In this document: positions 1 through 8,366 of the stretch, piece by piece | Layout: each line of letters begins with the position of its first letter | How positions within the stretch are numbered: the stretch's first letter is position 1 | DNA from: Paenibacillus caui | Lineage (GTDB): Bacteria > Bacillota > Bacilli > Paenibacillales > Paenibacillaceae | Assembly (NCBI RefSeq): GCF_019904135.1 | Contig: NZ_JAIOGQ010000008.1 | Coordinates: 83,418 to 147,417, forward strand | DNA: 64,000 bases | Reading direction: 5' to 3' | The notes under the pieces: generated by a model | The model's input: the letters and a program-made list of their open reading frames with translations, nothing else | Told to the model about the DNA's origin: nothing | The model's database searches: none | Program-made: the position numbers and the translations under genes

Positions 1-744
1 ATACCGGCTAATAAGCTGTATTCATCCCTTCAAACGTCCGAGAGAGCCTGGGCGCCTACGACAAGCGTAACCCTGGATGAACTCATATCCGACATTGTGA
101 GCAAAGGAAAACAGCCTGTGCTGACCGGACTTGAGGTGAAAGGGGAACAGGAAGCAGGCGAAAGCAAGGAAAATGCGCAAAAGATTGATACTCCCACTCA
201 ATTGAAATTTTCCGGTATCGGTGTGTTTAAGGATGATAAGCTGATCGGCTGGTTGAACGAGCCGGAAAGCAAAGGATACAACTATCTTATCAATAATGTA
301 AAAAGTACGGTAGGACATATTTCATGTCCCGACGGCGGCAAGATTGTGCTCGAGGCGATTCGTTCGAAAACGAAAGTGAAAGCAAACGTCAAAAACGGGG
401 AACCGGGGATCGACATTCGTATAAAAATGGAAGTAAATGTAGGCGAAGTACAGTGCGGGATTGATCTCATGAAGCCCGACACGATCGCTGAGTTGGAAAA
501 GAAATCGGAGCAGAGAGTGATATCCATCGTTCAGCAGTCGATTCATAAAGCCCAAAAAGAATACGGCGTCGATATTTTTGGATTCGGTGAAGCGATGCAT
601 CGTTCACATCCCAAATATTGGAAGGAGGTCGAAGAGAACTGGGACCGGGAATTCGCCGATCTTCCCGTACAAGTGAAGGCAGATGTAAAAGTGCGGCGTT
701 TAGGTTCAGTTGGCGAATCTTTCCTGAAGAAAGAAAAGGAGTAA
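1..744 (+). CDS. Ger(x)C-family spore germination lipoprotein, C-terminal part
   Basis: The reading frame is open from the first base of the window, so the N-terminus, signal peptide and lipobox lie outside it. About 247 residues are visible. The sequence (TGEPGIDIRIKMEVNVGE-like region, then a helical KKSEQRVISIVQQSIHKAQ-type segment near the end) matches the C-terminal domain of germinant receptor C subunits. These are lipoproteins on the outer face of the spore inner membrane and form part of the nutrient-sensing complex. The stop codon lies inside the ribosome binding site (AAGGAG) of the following small gene, so the genes are co-transcribed with the GerB genes downstream. The A subunit gene, if present, would be upstream of the window. 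Confidence 0.85.
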   Translation: MPANKLYSSLQTSERAWAPTTSVTLDELISDIVSKGKQPVLTGLEVKGEQEAGESKENAQKIDTPTQLKFSGIGVFKDDKLIGWLNEPESKGYNYLINNVKSTVGHISCPDGGKIVLEAIRSKTKVKANVKNGEPGIDIRIKMEVNVGEVQCGIDLMKPDTIAELEKKSEQRVISIVQQSIHKAQKEYGVDIFGFGEAMHRSHPKYWKEVEENWDREFADLPVQVKADVKVRRLGSVGESFLKKEKE

Positions 745-750
745 ATTTCA

Positions 751-984
751 ATGGGAAGCATCGTATGGATTACTGCCGCTGTCGTTGTGATCATGATCAT
801 CGAGGTTCCCCCTCTCCTTAACAACGGAATGAAAAAAGAACTTTGGGTGTTCGGGATTCTTCTTCTCTTGGCAGCAGGGCTAAGCATAGCTGAAGGATTG
901 CAGCTTGGTATCCCTAACCCCTTGGACGGAATCGCCGTGATCTTCAAACCGTTTCGTGATTTATTATTCGGTCTGCTCAAGTAG
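751..984 (+). CDS. Small two-helix membrane protein, GerD-type ("D subunit") of germinant receptor
   Basis: A 77-residue protein with two hydrophobic segments (about residues 4-24 and 31-50) separated by a short charged loop, starting 9 bases after AAGGAG. It sits between the C and B subunit genes. Small two-helix D proteins encoded inside germinant-receptor operons (for example gerKD of Bacillus subtilis) are known to modulate receptor function. The match here rests on size, topology and position, not on a sequence motif, so the specific role is inferred. Its length and well-placed ribosome binding site argue for a real gene. Confidence 0.7.
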   Translation: MGSIVWITAAVVVIMIIEVPPLLNNGMKKELWVFGILLLLAAGLSIAEGLQLGIPNPLDGIAVIFKPFRDLLFGLLK

Positions 985-999
985 AAAGGAAGAGAAACC

Positions 1000-2103
1000 A
1001 TGCAGGAGATCGGGAAAATCGGGGTACGGCAATGGATGATCCTCGTCATTCTATATATGATTGGCACAACTATGCTGATTATCCCTTCAAGCCTTGCTAC
1101 CGAAACCAAACAGGATGCCTGGCTGCCGGCGCTAATCGGCATTGTGGCAGGGCTGCTGCCGGTAGGGTTATACAGCTCCATTGAACACCTCTATCCCCGA
1201 ATGACCTTGATGGAAATGAATGAAAAGGTATTGGGGAAAGGACTCGGGAAAGCAGTGTCCCTTTTGTTCGCAGTCTGGGCATTGATTGCTTCTTCCCAGG
1301 TTTTGTATTATGTCGGCGATTTCATGAACACGCATATTATGCCGGAAACGCCGATCCAGGCGTTCCATATTATTTTTATGCTTGTAGTTATCATGGGAGT
1401 GCGTCTCGGACTGCAAACGCTCGCGCGTTCTGCGGAATTTTTTTTCCCATGGTTCATTGCCCTTTATCTTGGATTGCTCCTGTTCATTTCTCCTAAAATC
1501 AAGCTGGATAACATTCAACCCGTGTTTGAGACGGAACTAAAACCCGTCATACGGGCTGCGTTGTTTTTTTTAAGCTTCACTTCGCTGACACTGATCGTTC
1601 TGTTAGTGCTTTTTCCGAGCTATATCAATAAACCCGGAGAAGCACGCAAAGCATTTTTTTGGGGGAGTCTCATTAGCGGGGTGATGATTATGGTCATTGT
1701 CGCGACTAATATTCTGGTTCTCGGTTCCGATCTGACCGCAAGAAGCGTATACCCAAGCTATGCTTTAATTAAAAAAATAAGCGTCGGCAATTTTCTGCAA
1801 CGAATCGAGGCCGTTATGGCAGGATTGTGGTTTATTACGCTCTACTACAAAATAGCCCTTTATTTTTACGCTGCCGCTTTAGGGCTTGCGCAAACGTTCA
1901 GCTTGAAGGATTATAGGCCGCTGACCTTGCCTTTGGGCATGATCGCGATTGTACTGTCGCTTATCGTTTATCCAAATGTTCCTTATCTGAAACAATGGAA
2001 TACGGAATTCTGGCTCCCCTTAATATTAACGATCGGGCTGATCTACCCCCTCATCTTGCTCGGGGTGGGCGCATGCCGCAAAAAGCTGTCCGGAAAGGGA
2101 TGA
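1000..2103 (+). CDS. GerB-family spore germination permease (first of two)
   Basis: 367 residues, almost entirely hydrophobic with about ten membrane helices, the usual length and topology of GerAB-family (APC superfamily) B subunits. The N-terminal pattern IGVRQWMILVILYMIGT followed by KQDAWLPALIG is characteristic of the family. B subunits sit in the spore inner membrane and bind the nutrient germinant. The start has AAAGGAAGAG five bases upstream. It overlaps the next gene at an ATGA-like junction, consistent with translational coupling. Confidence 0.88.
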   Translation: MQEIGKIGVRQWMILVILYMIGTTMLIIPSSLATETKQDAWLPALIGIVAGLLPVGLYSSIEHLYPRMTLMEMNEKVLGKGLGKAVSLLFAVWALIASSQVLYYVGDFMNTHIMPETPIQAFHIIFMLVVIMGVRLGLQTLARSAEFFFPWFIALYLGLLLFISPKIKLDNIQPVFETELKPVIRAALFFLSFTSLTLIVLLVLFPSYINKPGEARKAFFWGSLISGVMIMVIVATNILVLGSDLTARSVYPSYALIKKISVGNFLQRIEAVMAGLWFITLYYKIALYFYAAALGLAQTFSLKDYRPLTLPLGMIAIVLSLIVYPNVPYLKQWNTEFWLPLILTIGLIYPLILLGVGACRKKLSGKG

Positions 2104-2108
2104 AACGA

Positions 2109-3218
2109 ATGACGAAAAACGAAAAAATAACCCCCTTCCAATTGTTTTCTCTCATCATGCTTTTCGAGTTAGGCACATCGATCATGGTCCCCTTGGGGGT
2201 TGACGCCAAACAAGATGCGTGGATGACTATCCTGATCGGCATGGCCTGCGGGATATTGATGTTCAGCATATATGCCTACCTTTTCAACCGTTATCCTAAA
2301 TTATTGCTCACCGGCTACATGAGCGTCATTTTTGGAAAAGTTCTCGGATTCATTCTGGGAATCGCGTACGTACTCTTTTTTATCTATGGAGCTGCGCGGG
2401 ATTTAAGAGACGGCTTGGAGTTGCTGGCGCTATTTTACGATGTGACCCCTATTTTTGTGCTTGGGATCTTAATGATTGGGGCCGTCGGCTATGCTTTGTT
2501 TATGGGCATTGAAACGTTGGGGCGAACGGGGGAAATTTACTTCATCGCGCTGTTTCTTTCAGGAATAACATGGCTTCTGCTGCTGCTCTTCTCCCCGGAT
2601 ACCGTGAAGATCAATCAGGTGATGCCGATATTGGAAAATGGATGGATGCCTGTATTCAAAACGGTTTATGAGCAAACCGCCATGTTTCCTTTTGGGGAAA
2701 TGATCTGTTTTTCGTTCGTCCTTCCCTTTTTGAACAACGCTAAAACAGGCTATAAAGTTGGATTGACAGCGATCCTGGCGAGTGGAATTATCATCGCCCT
2801 GGTCGTCTTTCTTGAAATATCCGTGCTTGGCGTAAGCAAGCTGCAGATGTCCACATTCCCCTTATTATCCATGACCCAGCGGATTCGGGTCGGGGATTTT
2901 ATACAGCGGCTCGACGCAATTGCCGTAGCCGGTGTCATTGTTAATGATTTCTTTAAGGTAGCTATCTTCAGCTATGCGGCCTTAAGCGGTTCTTCAGACT
3001 TGTTTAAGGTTTCGAAAAATAAACTGGTTATTCCAATCGTATTGATCGCTCTACTGGCTTCCCTATTCATTGCCCGCAATGTTGTAGCCCATTTCGAACA
3101 AGGGAAATTTGCGCTAACGAATATTTTCCCTATATTTGCGGTGGCCATCCCGTTCTTGCTGATGATGACCGATCTCATTCGGAAAGGTCTCGGCTATGAC
3201 AAGCAGCGTCAGCGCTGA
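2109..3218 (+). CDS. GerB-family spore germination permease (second of two)
   Basis: A second B-type germinant receptor permease, 369 residues with about ten helices and the same N-terminal plan (FQLFSLIMLFELGTSIMVP, then KQDAWMTILIG). The ATG at 2109 is preferred because GGAAAGGGA lies eight bases upstream. The ATG at 2100 that overlaps the previous stop has no spacing to a ribosome binding site. Two adjacent B subunits with one C subunit in an operon suggest duplication and divergence of germinant specificity. The gene is followed by a strong bidirectional terminator. Confidence 0.87.
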   Translation: MTKNEKITPFQLFSLIMLFELGTSIMVPLGVDAKQDAWMTILIGMACGILMFSIYAYLFNRYPKLLLTGYMSVIFGKVLGFILGIAYVLFFIYGAARDLRDGLELLALFYDVTPIFVLGILMIGAVGYALFMGIETLGRTGEIYFIALFLSGITWLLLLLFSPDTVKINQVMPILENGWMPVFKTVYEQTAMFPFGEMICFSFVLPFLNNAKTGYKVGLTAILASGIIIALVVFLEISVLGVSKLQMSTFPLLSMTQRIRVGDFIQRLDAIAVAGVIVNDFFKVAIFSYAALSGSSDLFKVSKNKLVIPIVLIALLASLFIARNVVAHFEQGKFALTNIFPIFAVAIPFLLMMTDLIRKGLGYDKQRQR

Positions 3219-3349
3219 AACTGGCGATAAATCAGCATTGGGGGAAGCATCCTTTCCGTCCCTCTTTTCACGGTAGAATCGGCGGAACCGGGTATGTAAC
3301 GTTTGAATCATCGTTTGTTCATCGGCCCAAGCCATTTTTTTACGCATAA

Positions 3350-3396
3350 AAAGAGGGCGACTCCAAGCCCCACCCCTGCTTGGGTTCGCCCTCTTT
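3350..3396. terminator. Bidirectional intrinsic terminator
   Basis: AAAGAGGGCGA pairs with TCGCCCTCTTT, with an inner CCAAGC/GCTTGG stem. There are T residues on both strands (TTTAG on +, TTTTTATG on the complement). It ends the ger operon on + and the namA transcript on -. Confidence 0.85.
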
Positions 3397-3480
3397 AGTA
3401 CGGCTAGAGCCGGGTCAGTCTGCTGAGACTAAAGTCGGCCTCGTATCGACATGCTTTGGGCCGCCCCTGCCGCCGCCGAA

Positions 3481-4487
3481 TTACCAGCCGCGGGCATACT
3501 GCTTGGGAGACTGCAGCTCGACCCCGAGGCAGGCTGCCGCTCTTCTCGGCCAATAAGGGTCTCGCAGCAGTTCCCTGCCGAGAAAGATCAGGTCGGCCCG
3601 GCCGTTCCGCAAAATTTCCTCGGCCATTTCCGGTTCGGTGATCAGGCCAACGGCTCCCGTTGGGACATCCGCTTCACGCCGGATTTGTTCGGCGTAAGGA
3701 ACCTGATATCCCGGGTAAACGGCCGGAGGACCATTCAGCACTGCGCCTGAGCTGACGTCGATCAGGTCTACTCCAAGCTCCTTCAGCCATTTGGCATAGG
3801 TTACATATTCGTCTGGCGTATCCCCTTCCGGGTGATAGTCATGGGCCGAAACGCGGACAAACAGCGGACCGTCCCAGACGGATTTTACCTCCTGAACTAC
3901 TTCCTTAAGGAACCGAAAGCGGTTCTCCTGGCTACCGCCGTATTCATCTTCGCGGCGATTGCTCAGCGGGGACAGAAACTCATTGATCAGATAGCCATGA
4001 GCGGCGTGAACTTCAATCACGTCAAATCCGGCTTCCTTCGCGCGGCGAGCTCCATCCTTAAATGCTGCAATTGTTTCATGGATTTGCTGCGCGGTCATCG
4101 CCAGCGGCGTCTGGTAACGGTCATTAAACGCAATGGCGGATGGAGCGATAATCGGCTCCTTCAGTTCGGATTTGCGGCCCGCGTGGGCAATCTGGATGCC
4201 GACATGGGACCCCCCGGCATGAATAAGCCGTACGAGCTCCTGAAGCCCGGCAATATGGTCTTCACTCCAGATCCCCAGATCATACGGGGAGATCCTGCCC
4301 TGCGGAGTCACCGCAGTCGCTTCCACTATAATCAGCCGGCTTGCCCGACTGCCCGGGACGGATAGTGAATTTTGTGCCAATCCTGAACTTTGCCTGATCC
4401 ATCTTCTACAGAGTACATACACATAGGTGCCATGACAATCCGGTTTTTGAGCGTAAGCTTCTTAAGCTGATAAGGTTCAAAAAGCAC
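3481..4487 (-). pseudogene. namA: NADPH dehydrogenase NamA/YqjM (Old Yellow Enzyme), frameshifted
   Basis: The protein is an FMN-dependent ene-reductase of the YqjM class. The N-terminal part reads from a GTG at 4487 (AAGGAAGTGAAGG upstream) as [20 protein letters not shown], then PMCMYS, and runs to GQAG, where an in-frame TGA appears at 4334-4332. One base later the other frame continues as [14 protein letters not shown] and runs intact to the end, with the [26 protein letters not shown] and QYARGW motifs. Reinserting one base near 4332-4338 (GGCTGATT to GGCTTGATT) restores a full-length protein of about 335 residues, the normal family size. It may be a true single-base deletion or a sequencing error; the rest of the gene shows no decay. 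Confidence 0.85.
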
Positions 4488-4570
4488 AGACCTTCACTTC
4501 CTTTGTAAATTTTCGGGATCCATACCACTATACTTCTTTTTTTCGTATATCGCAATATTTCAATATCCAA

Positions 4571-4606
4571 ATAAAACGGCCCCTTTTCCAGAGGAAAAAA
4601 GACCGT
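4571..4606 (-). terminator. Intrinsic terminator of the yqe operon
   Basis: On the minus strand ACGGTC, TTTTCC, a short loop, GGAAAA and GGCCGT form a hairpin followed by TTTTATTT. It lies just downstream of the yqeM stop codon. Confidence 0.8.
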
Positions 4607-4616
4607 CTGCTGCCTA

Positions 4617-5399
4617 TTATTTGACCGCTACATAGAAAAGGCGCTGGGCCCCTGCTTCCGCGGGTATCCATTTGAAATCGGCATAGCACTTTACATCGCG
4701 GAATCCGGTGCGCACAAGCTCGGCCTTCATCCAGTCCGGGTCGTAAGCGCGCTGCACGTGAGTTTCTTCAAAGCGCTCGTAGAGGGCTGCGCTTTCCGCA
4801 TGGCCGCCGGCCTCTCTGGCGAAGATCGACAGATGATGCTCGATCTCGCAGCGTTCCTCATCAAAATCGCAGGTCCAGATGTACGCGATCCGCGGCTCAT
4901 CCAGGACAAAAGGCTGCTCTTCATCATAACGCCGCAGCGTGTCCGGATGATGCACGTCAAACAGAAATGTGCCGCCGGGCTTTAAACCTGCGTAGGAGCG
5001 GGCGAATACGGCCGAAACCTCTTCCTGTTCAAGCACGTAATTGATGCAGTCGCAAAAGGAAATGACTGAATCCACCGGCTCCGCCAGCTCCCACGAGCGC
5101 ATATCCTGACGCACCCATCTGATGCTTCCCTCTCGGTAGAGCCGGTGTCCTTGCGCTGTAGCCTCCATCTTGCTTTGCGCCACAGACAGCATATCCTCCG
5201 ACAAGTCAATACCGGTTACCTGGTACCCGGCATTCACGAGCGGAATCGTAATGCTTCCGGTGCCGCAGCCCAGCTCCGCCACGGTTTTCGGCCGGCCGTG
5301 CTTGTCCCAGGCCGCCTCGGCAAAGCCGATCCAGTCCGCGTAAGGCATATCTTCCATTAATTCATCATAGACATAGGCAAATTTTTGGTAAGCCCGCAT
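4617..5399 (-). CDS. yqeM: Class I SAM-dependent methyltransferase, YqeM type
   Basis: 260 residues. Motif I is VAELGCGTGSITIPL near residues 40-54, with the acidic GIDLSEDML strand following and the RQDMRSWE region after it: a Rossmann-fold methyltransferase. The N-terminus (YQKFAYVYDELMEDMPYADW) is typical of YqeM. The substrate is unknown. It is the last gene of the yqeG-to-yqeM operon, as in Bacillus, except that a CvfB-like gene separates it from rsfS here. AAAGGAG lies rather far (12 bases) upstream of the ATG, so the start is likely but not certain. Confidence 0.85.
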   Translation of the reverse strand: MRAYQKFAYVYDELMEDMPYADWIGFAEAAWDKHGRPKTVAELGCGTGSITIPLVNAGYQVTGIDLSEDMLSVAQSKMEATAQGHRLYREGSIRWVRQDMRSWELAEPVDSVISFCDCINYVLEQEEVSAVFARSYAGLKPGGTFLFDVHHPDTLRRYDEEQPFVLDEPRIAYIWTCDFDEERCEIEHHLSIFAREAGGHAESAALYERFEETHVQRAYDPDWMKAELVRTGFRDVKCYADFKWIPAEAGAQRLFYVAVK

Positions 5400-5501
5400 G
5401 AAATGATTCGTCTCCTTTATCAGGGCGTGAAGTCTTCTCCCGCAGGCTGGCTTTCGCGAGGAGTGACTTTCATCCCGCTGTATCAGACGGCGGCCCTAGC
5501 T

Positions 5502-6410
5502 TTATTCTTCAGCCGAGCTCGAGCTCTCGCCCTGATTCACGAGATAAGTCCAGCTTTCTTTCTGCGTGATCTTTCCTTCACGCATCAGCTTGCCGAGGGC
5601 CCGCTTGAATGCCGCCTTGCTTATGCCGAAACGCTGCTTAATGATATCCGGAGGCGTCGCGTCTGAATACGGCATCGAGCGGCTGGGCCGCTGCTCAAGA
5701 TAGGCAAGAATCCGGTCCGCATCCTCGCCCCGGCTTATCTCCTTGCGCGCCGACAGCGCGAGGTTGACGCGCCCGTCCTCCCGCACATGCGTCACGCGGA
5801 CTCTGACGGTTTCGCCAAGGCGCAGCAGGCGCGGCCGTTCCGAAGCGTGAATCATCCCGATCGCTCCGAATCCGACAACCCCTCCGTCAACGATCACAAA
5901 CGTCCCCATTTGAAGCGGTTTGTACACGATCGCGTCAAACCATTCATTTTTCCAGGACGACGGAGCATGGAAAGCCTTCGCCGCCAGCTCCTGTTCGCCC
6001 GCCAGCTTCGCTTTGAGCCTTCCTTGCTTATCCTGCTCCATAATGACATAGACCCGGTCCCCCACCTCGGGATGAAGCTCCCTCAGTTCTGGAAGCTCGC
6101 GGATCGGCAGGAGCAGCTGCCGTCCGAGTCCCATTTCAAGAAAACAGCCCAGGCGCGGATGAACATCCGCTACCTCGAGCAGCGCCAACTCTCCCAAAGT
6201 GAGATAAGGCTTCTTCATCGTCGCCGCCGGACGGTCTTCGGTGTCAAAAAACAGAAAAACTTCAACGACGTCCCCCGCCTGAATCTCTCGAGTCAGCTCC
6301 GAATAATGAAGCAGGATGTCCTGCCCATCGTCTCCGCGCAGAAAATAACCGTAAGGGGACACCTCGCGATCAACGGGCAGGGAAACGATAGTGCCTGCGA
6401 TCAGACTCAT
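5502..6410 (-). CDS. cvfB: CvfB-family S1 RNA-binding regulator
   Basis: 302 residues from the ATG at 6410, which overlaps the rsfS stop as ATGA. It carries several S1-like beta-barrel segments (VSPYGYFLRGDDGQDILLHY near the N-terminus, then VVGFGAIGMIHASE and VRVRVTHVREDGRVNLALS) and a C-terminal winged helix (ISKAAFKRALGKLMREGKI), the architecture of CvfB/YitL proteins. Family members bind RNA and influence virulence or stress gene expression. An upstream in-frame extension to 6440 exists but would run into rsfS, and the overlap start is better. Its place within the yqe operon is notable, since in Bacillus subtilis yitL lies elsewhere. Confidence 0.85.
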   Translation of the reverse strand: MSLIAGTIVSLPVDREVSPYGYFLRGDDGQDILLHYSELTREIQAGDVVEVFLFFDTEDRPAATMKKPYLTLGELALLEVADVHPRLGCFLEMGLGRQLLLPIRELPELRELHPEVGDRVYVIMEQDKQGRLKAKLAGEQELAAKAFHAPSSWKNEWFDAIVYKPLQMGTFVIVDGGVVGFGAIGMIHASERPRLLRLGETVRVRVTHVREDGRVNLALSARKEISRGEDADRILAYLEQRPSRSMPYSDATPPDIIKQRFGISKAAFKRALGKLMREGKITQKESWTYLVNQGESSSSAEE

Positions 6411-6754
6411 ACCATCTCCACAACTTTGGCGTCGGACCAAAGGCGTTCGATATTGTAATATTCGCGTTCATCGCGGTGGAAAACATGCACAATCACATCG
6501 CCTAGGTCCATCAAAACCCAGCGAGCCGAATCCAATCCTTCGACTCCGCGCACGTGTCCTCCCGCCTCGGACACCTGCTTGCGGATTTCCGAAGTAATCG
6601 CTTGAACCTGGGTATCGGAATTTCCGTGACAAATCACGAAGAAATCGGCGATCAGCGAAATACCCTTCAGATCCAGCGCTACAATGTTCATCGCTTTTTT
6701 ATCATCAGCGGCCTTAACCGCAATATCGAGCAATTCTTTTGGCGAAACTGCCAT
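6407..6754 (-). CDS. rsfS: Ribosomal silencing factor RsfS
   Basis: 115 residues, the usual size. It contains the conserved DLKGISLIADFFVICHGNSD, RWVLMDLGDVIVHVF and FYNIERLW-type signatures (here YYNIERLWSDA). RsfS binds ribosomal protein L14 (uL14) and blocks subunit joining when nutrients are scarce. GGAGGG lies six bases before the ATG. It is translationally coupled to the downstream cvfB gene and follows yqeK in the operon. Confidence 0.95.
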   Translation of the reverse strand: MAVSPKELLDIAVKAADDKKAMNIVALDLKGISLIADFFVICHGNSDTQVQAITSEIRKQVSEAGGHVRGVEGLDSARWVLMDLGDVIVHVFHRDEREYYNIERLWSDAKVVEMV

Positions 6755-6819
6755 TCAGTACCCTCCTAAAAAGTGATCGAGTCCCCAACGACCCGGCTTT
6801 GTTTCATCTGTTCTAACCT

Positions 6820-7428
6820 TTATCCTTGTTCTCCAGCCTCTCGGCCAGCTTGCCTGATCTGGGTGACCAAATCGTTTCGCGCCAGCACCGTCAGCGGAAA
6901 AATAACCTTGCGCTTTTCCAGCAGGAAGGAGATCGTGGAATCGAATCCTGCCACAAGCGCATCTTCAAGGTTATGTTTTGCCAGTTCGCGAATCGTATCC
7001 ACTCCGGGAAAATTTCTTCCCGGCTCAATGTAATCGGCAAGACATACGATTTTATCAAGCAGGGACATCCCGACACGGCCTGAAGTATGGTACCTGATGG
7101 CATCCAGCACTTCCGGGTCCGTTACGCCGTAATCCCGTTTGGCTACAAATGCTCCGACTTCGGAGTGAAGCAGCTGTTTGTCGTAATCCAGCAGCTCCTG
7201 GGACAGCCCCTCGTCCTTATTGTCTTTAATAATATTCACCTGGACATCGATTGGCCAGTATTTGGCCACATCATGCAGCAGCGCGGCGAGATCCGCCTTT
7301 TGCGGATCTGCCCCAAACCGCTTCGCGAGCTCTACAGAAGCAGCCATGACTCCTTCGGTATGCTTCCAGCGTTTTTCCGGCATCTGTTCTGACACTGCCT
7401 TGATCAATTCATCCCGGGTATATTCCAT
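6820..7428 (-). CDS. yqeK: HD-domain bis(5'-nucleosyl)-tetraphosphatase YqeK
   Basis: An HD-domain hydrolase of the YqeK family, which cleaves diadenosine tetraphosphate symmetrically. H (RWKHTEGV), the HD pair in ALLHDVAKYWP and the D in the later LADYIEPGR motif are visible. The ATG at 7428 is chosen because AAGGAG lies eight bases upstream. The longer frame opens at a GTG (7437) that almost touches this site. It overlaps the end of nadD by about 20 bases, in keeping with coupled translation. Confidence 0.92.
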   Translation of the reverse strand: MEYTRDELIKAVSEQMPEKRWKHTEGVMAASVELAKRFGADPQKADLAALLHDVAKYWPIDVQVNIIKDNKDEGLSQELLDYDKQLLHSEVGAFVAKRDYGVTDPEVLDAIRYHTSGRVGMSLLDKIVCLADYIEPGRNFPGVDTIRELAKHNLEDALVAGFDSTISFLLEKRKVIFPLTVLARNDLVTQIRQAGREAGEQG

Positions 7429-8014
7429 AAACTCCACTCCTTAGCATGGACTCATACACGGCATCCGGTACCAGATAGCGGATGGACTTTCCTTTTCTCA
7501 GCCGGCTTCGAATCAGACTTGAAGAAATATCGACAAGCGGCATCTCCGCGAGCACGACGGCACTCTGAATAAAATCGGGCAGCGAATCCAGCTCCATCAT
7601 GCTCCCGGGACGCTGAAGGCCGATAAAGGTCAGCAGGGTTACGAGCTCTTCGATCCCTTCCCATTTCGGCAAATAATTGACCATGTCCGCACCGATGATG
7701 AAATAAAAATCATGTTCGGGATAGGCCGCCCGAAGCTCCCTCATCGTTTCCACCGTATAGGAAATACCGCCCCGGCGCAATTCGATATCCAGCGGCAGAA
7801 AAGCGGGATTGCTTTGAGTCGCGGCCTTTACCAGTTCCAATCGCTGTTCGCCGCTTACACCCGCACGAGCCTTATGAGGGGGCAAATGGGAAGGCATGAA
7901 CCATACTTCCTCCAGATCGTACTGATCCCTGGCCGCTTCCGCGGCCAGCAGATGCCCGATATGAACCGGATCGAAAGCGCCCCCCATAATGCCCACTTTT
8001 TTTCTGGAAACCAT
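7409..8014 (-). CDS. nadD: Nicotinate-nucleotide adenylyltransferase NadD
   Basis: 201 residues. The nucleotidyltransferase motifs GGAFDPVHIGHL at residues 11-22 and SSSLIRSRLRKG near the C-terminus are both present. The enzyme makes deamido-NAD from nicotinate mononucleotide and ATP. AAGGAAAGG lies about ten bases before the ATG. It is the standard neighbour of yhbY and yqeK in Bacillales. Confidence 0.95.
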   Translation of the reverse strand: MVSRKKVGIMGGAFDPVHIGHLLAAEAARDQYDLEEVWFMPSHLPPHKARAGVSGEQRLELVKAATQSNPAFLPLDIELRRGGISYTVETMRELRAAYPEHDFYFIIGADMVNYLPKWEGIEELVTLLTFIGLQRPGSMMELDSLPDFIQSAVVLAEMPLVDISSSLIRSRLRKGKSIRYLVPDAVYESMLRSGVYGIYPG

Positions 8015-8031
8015 GGCATCAAAACCTTTCC

Positions 8032-8325
8032 TTAGTTAGGCAGCTCGATTTGTTTATGTTCGCGGGACTCCTTGTACAGCACGATCGTTCTGCCAATCGT
8101 CTGCACCAGCTCGGCTCCGGCGCCCTCCGCCAGCTCCGCTGCGATATCCTTCGGATCTTCCAGACAATTGTTCAGCACCGATACCTTGATCAGCTCCCTG
8201 CGTTCAAGAGCTTCCTCAATGTGTTTGATAATTCCTTCGTTTGTCCCGCCTTTGCCTACCTGGAATATAGGATCAAGATGATGCGCCTGGGCGCGTAAAA
8301 ACCGTTTCTGTTTACCTGTTAACAT
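8032..8325 (-). CDS. yhbY: YhbY/YqeI-family RNA-binding (CRM domain) protein
   Basis: 97 residues with the N-terminal LTGKQKRFLRAQAHHLDPI and VGKGGTNEG pattern of the single-domain CRM family, and a C-terminal GRTIVLYKES segment. Family members associate with pre-50S ribosomal particles. It sits between aroE and nadD, as in Bacillus subtilis yqeI. Confidence 0.93.
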   Translation of the reverse strand: MLTGKQKRFLRAQAHHLDPIFQVGKGGTNEGIIKHIEEALERRELIKVSVLNNCLEDPKDIAAELAEGAGAELVQTIGRTIVLYKESREHKQIELPN

Positions 8326-8366
8326 GAACTTTCATGGCTCCATTTCCATTTAAAATCATAGCTTTA

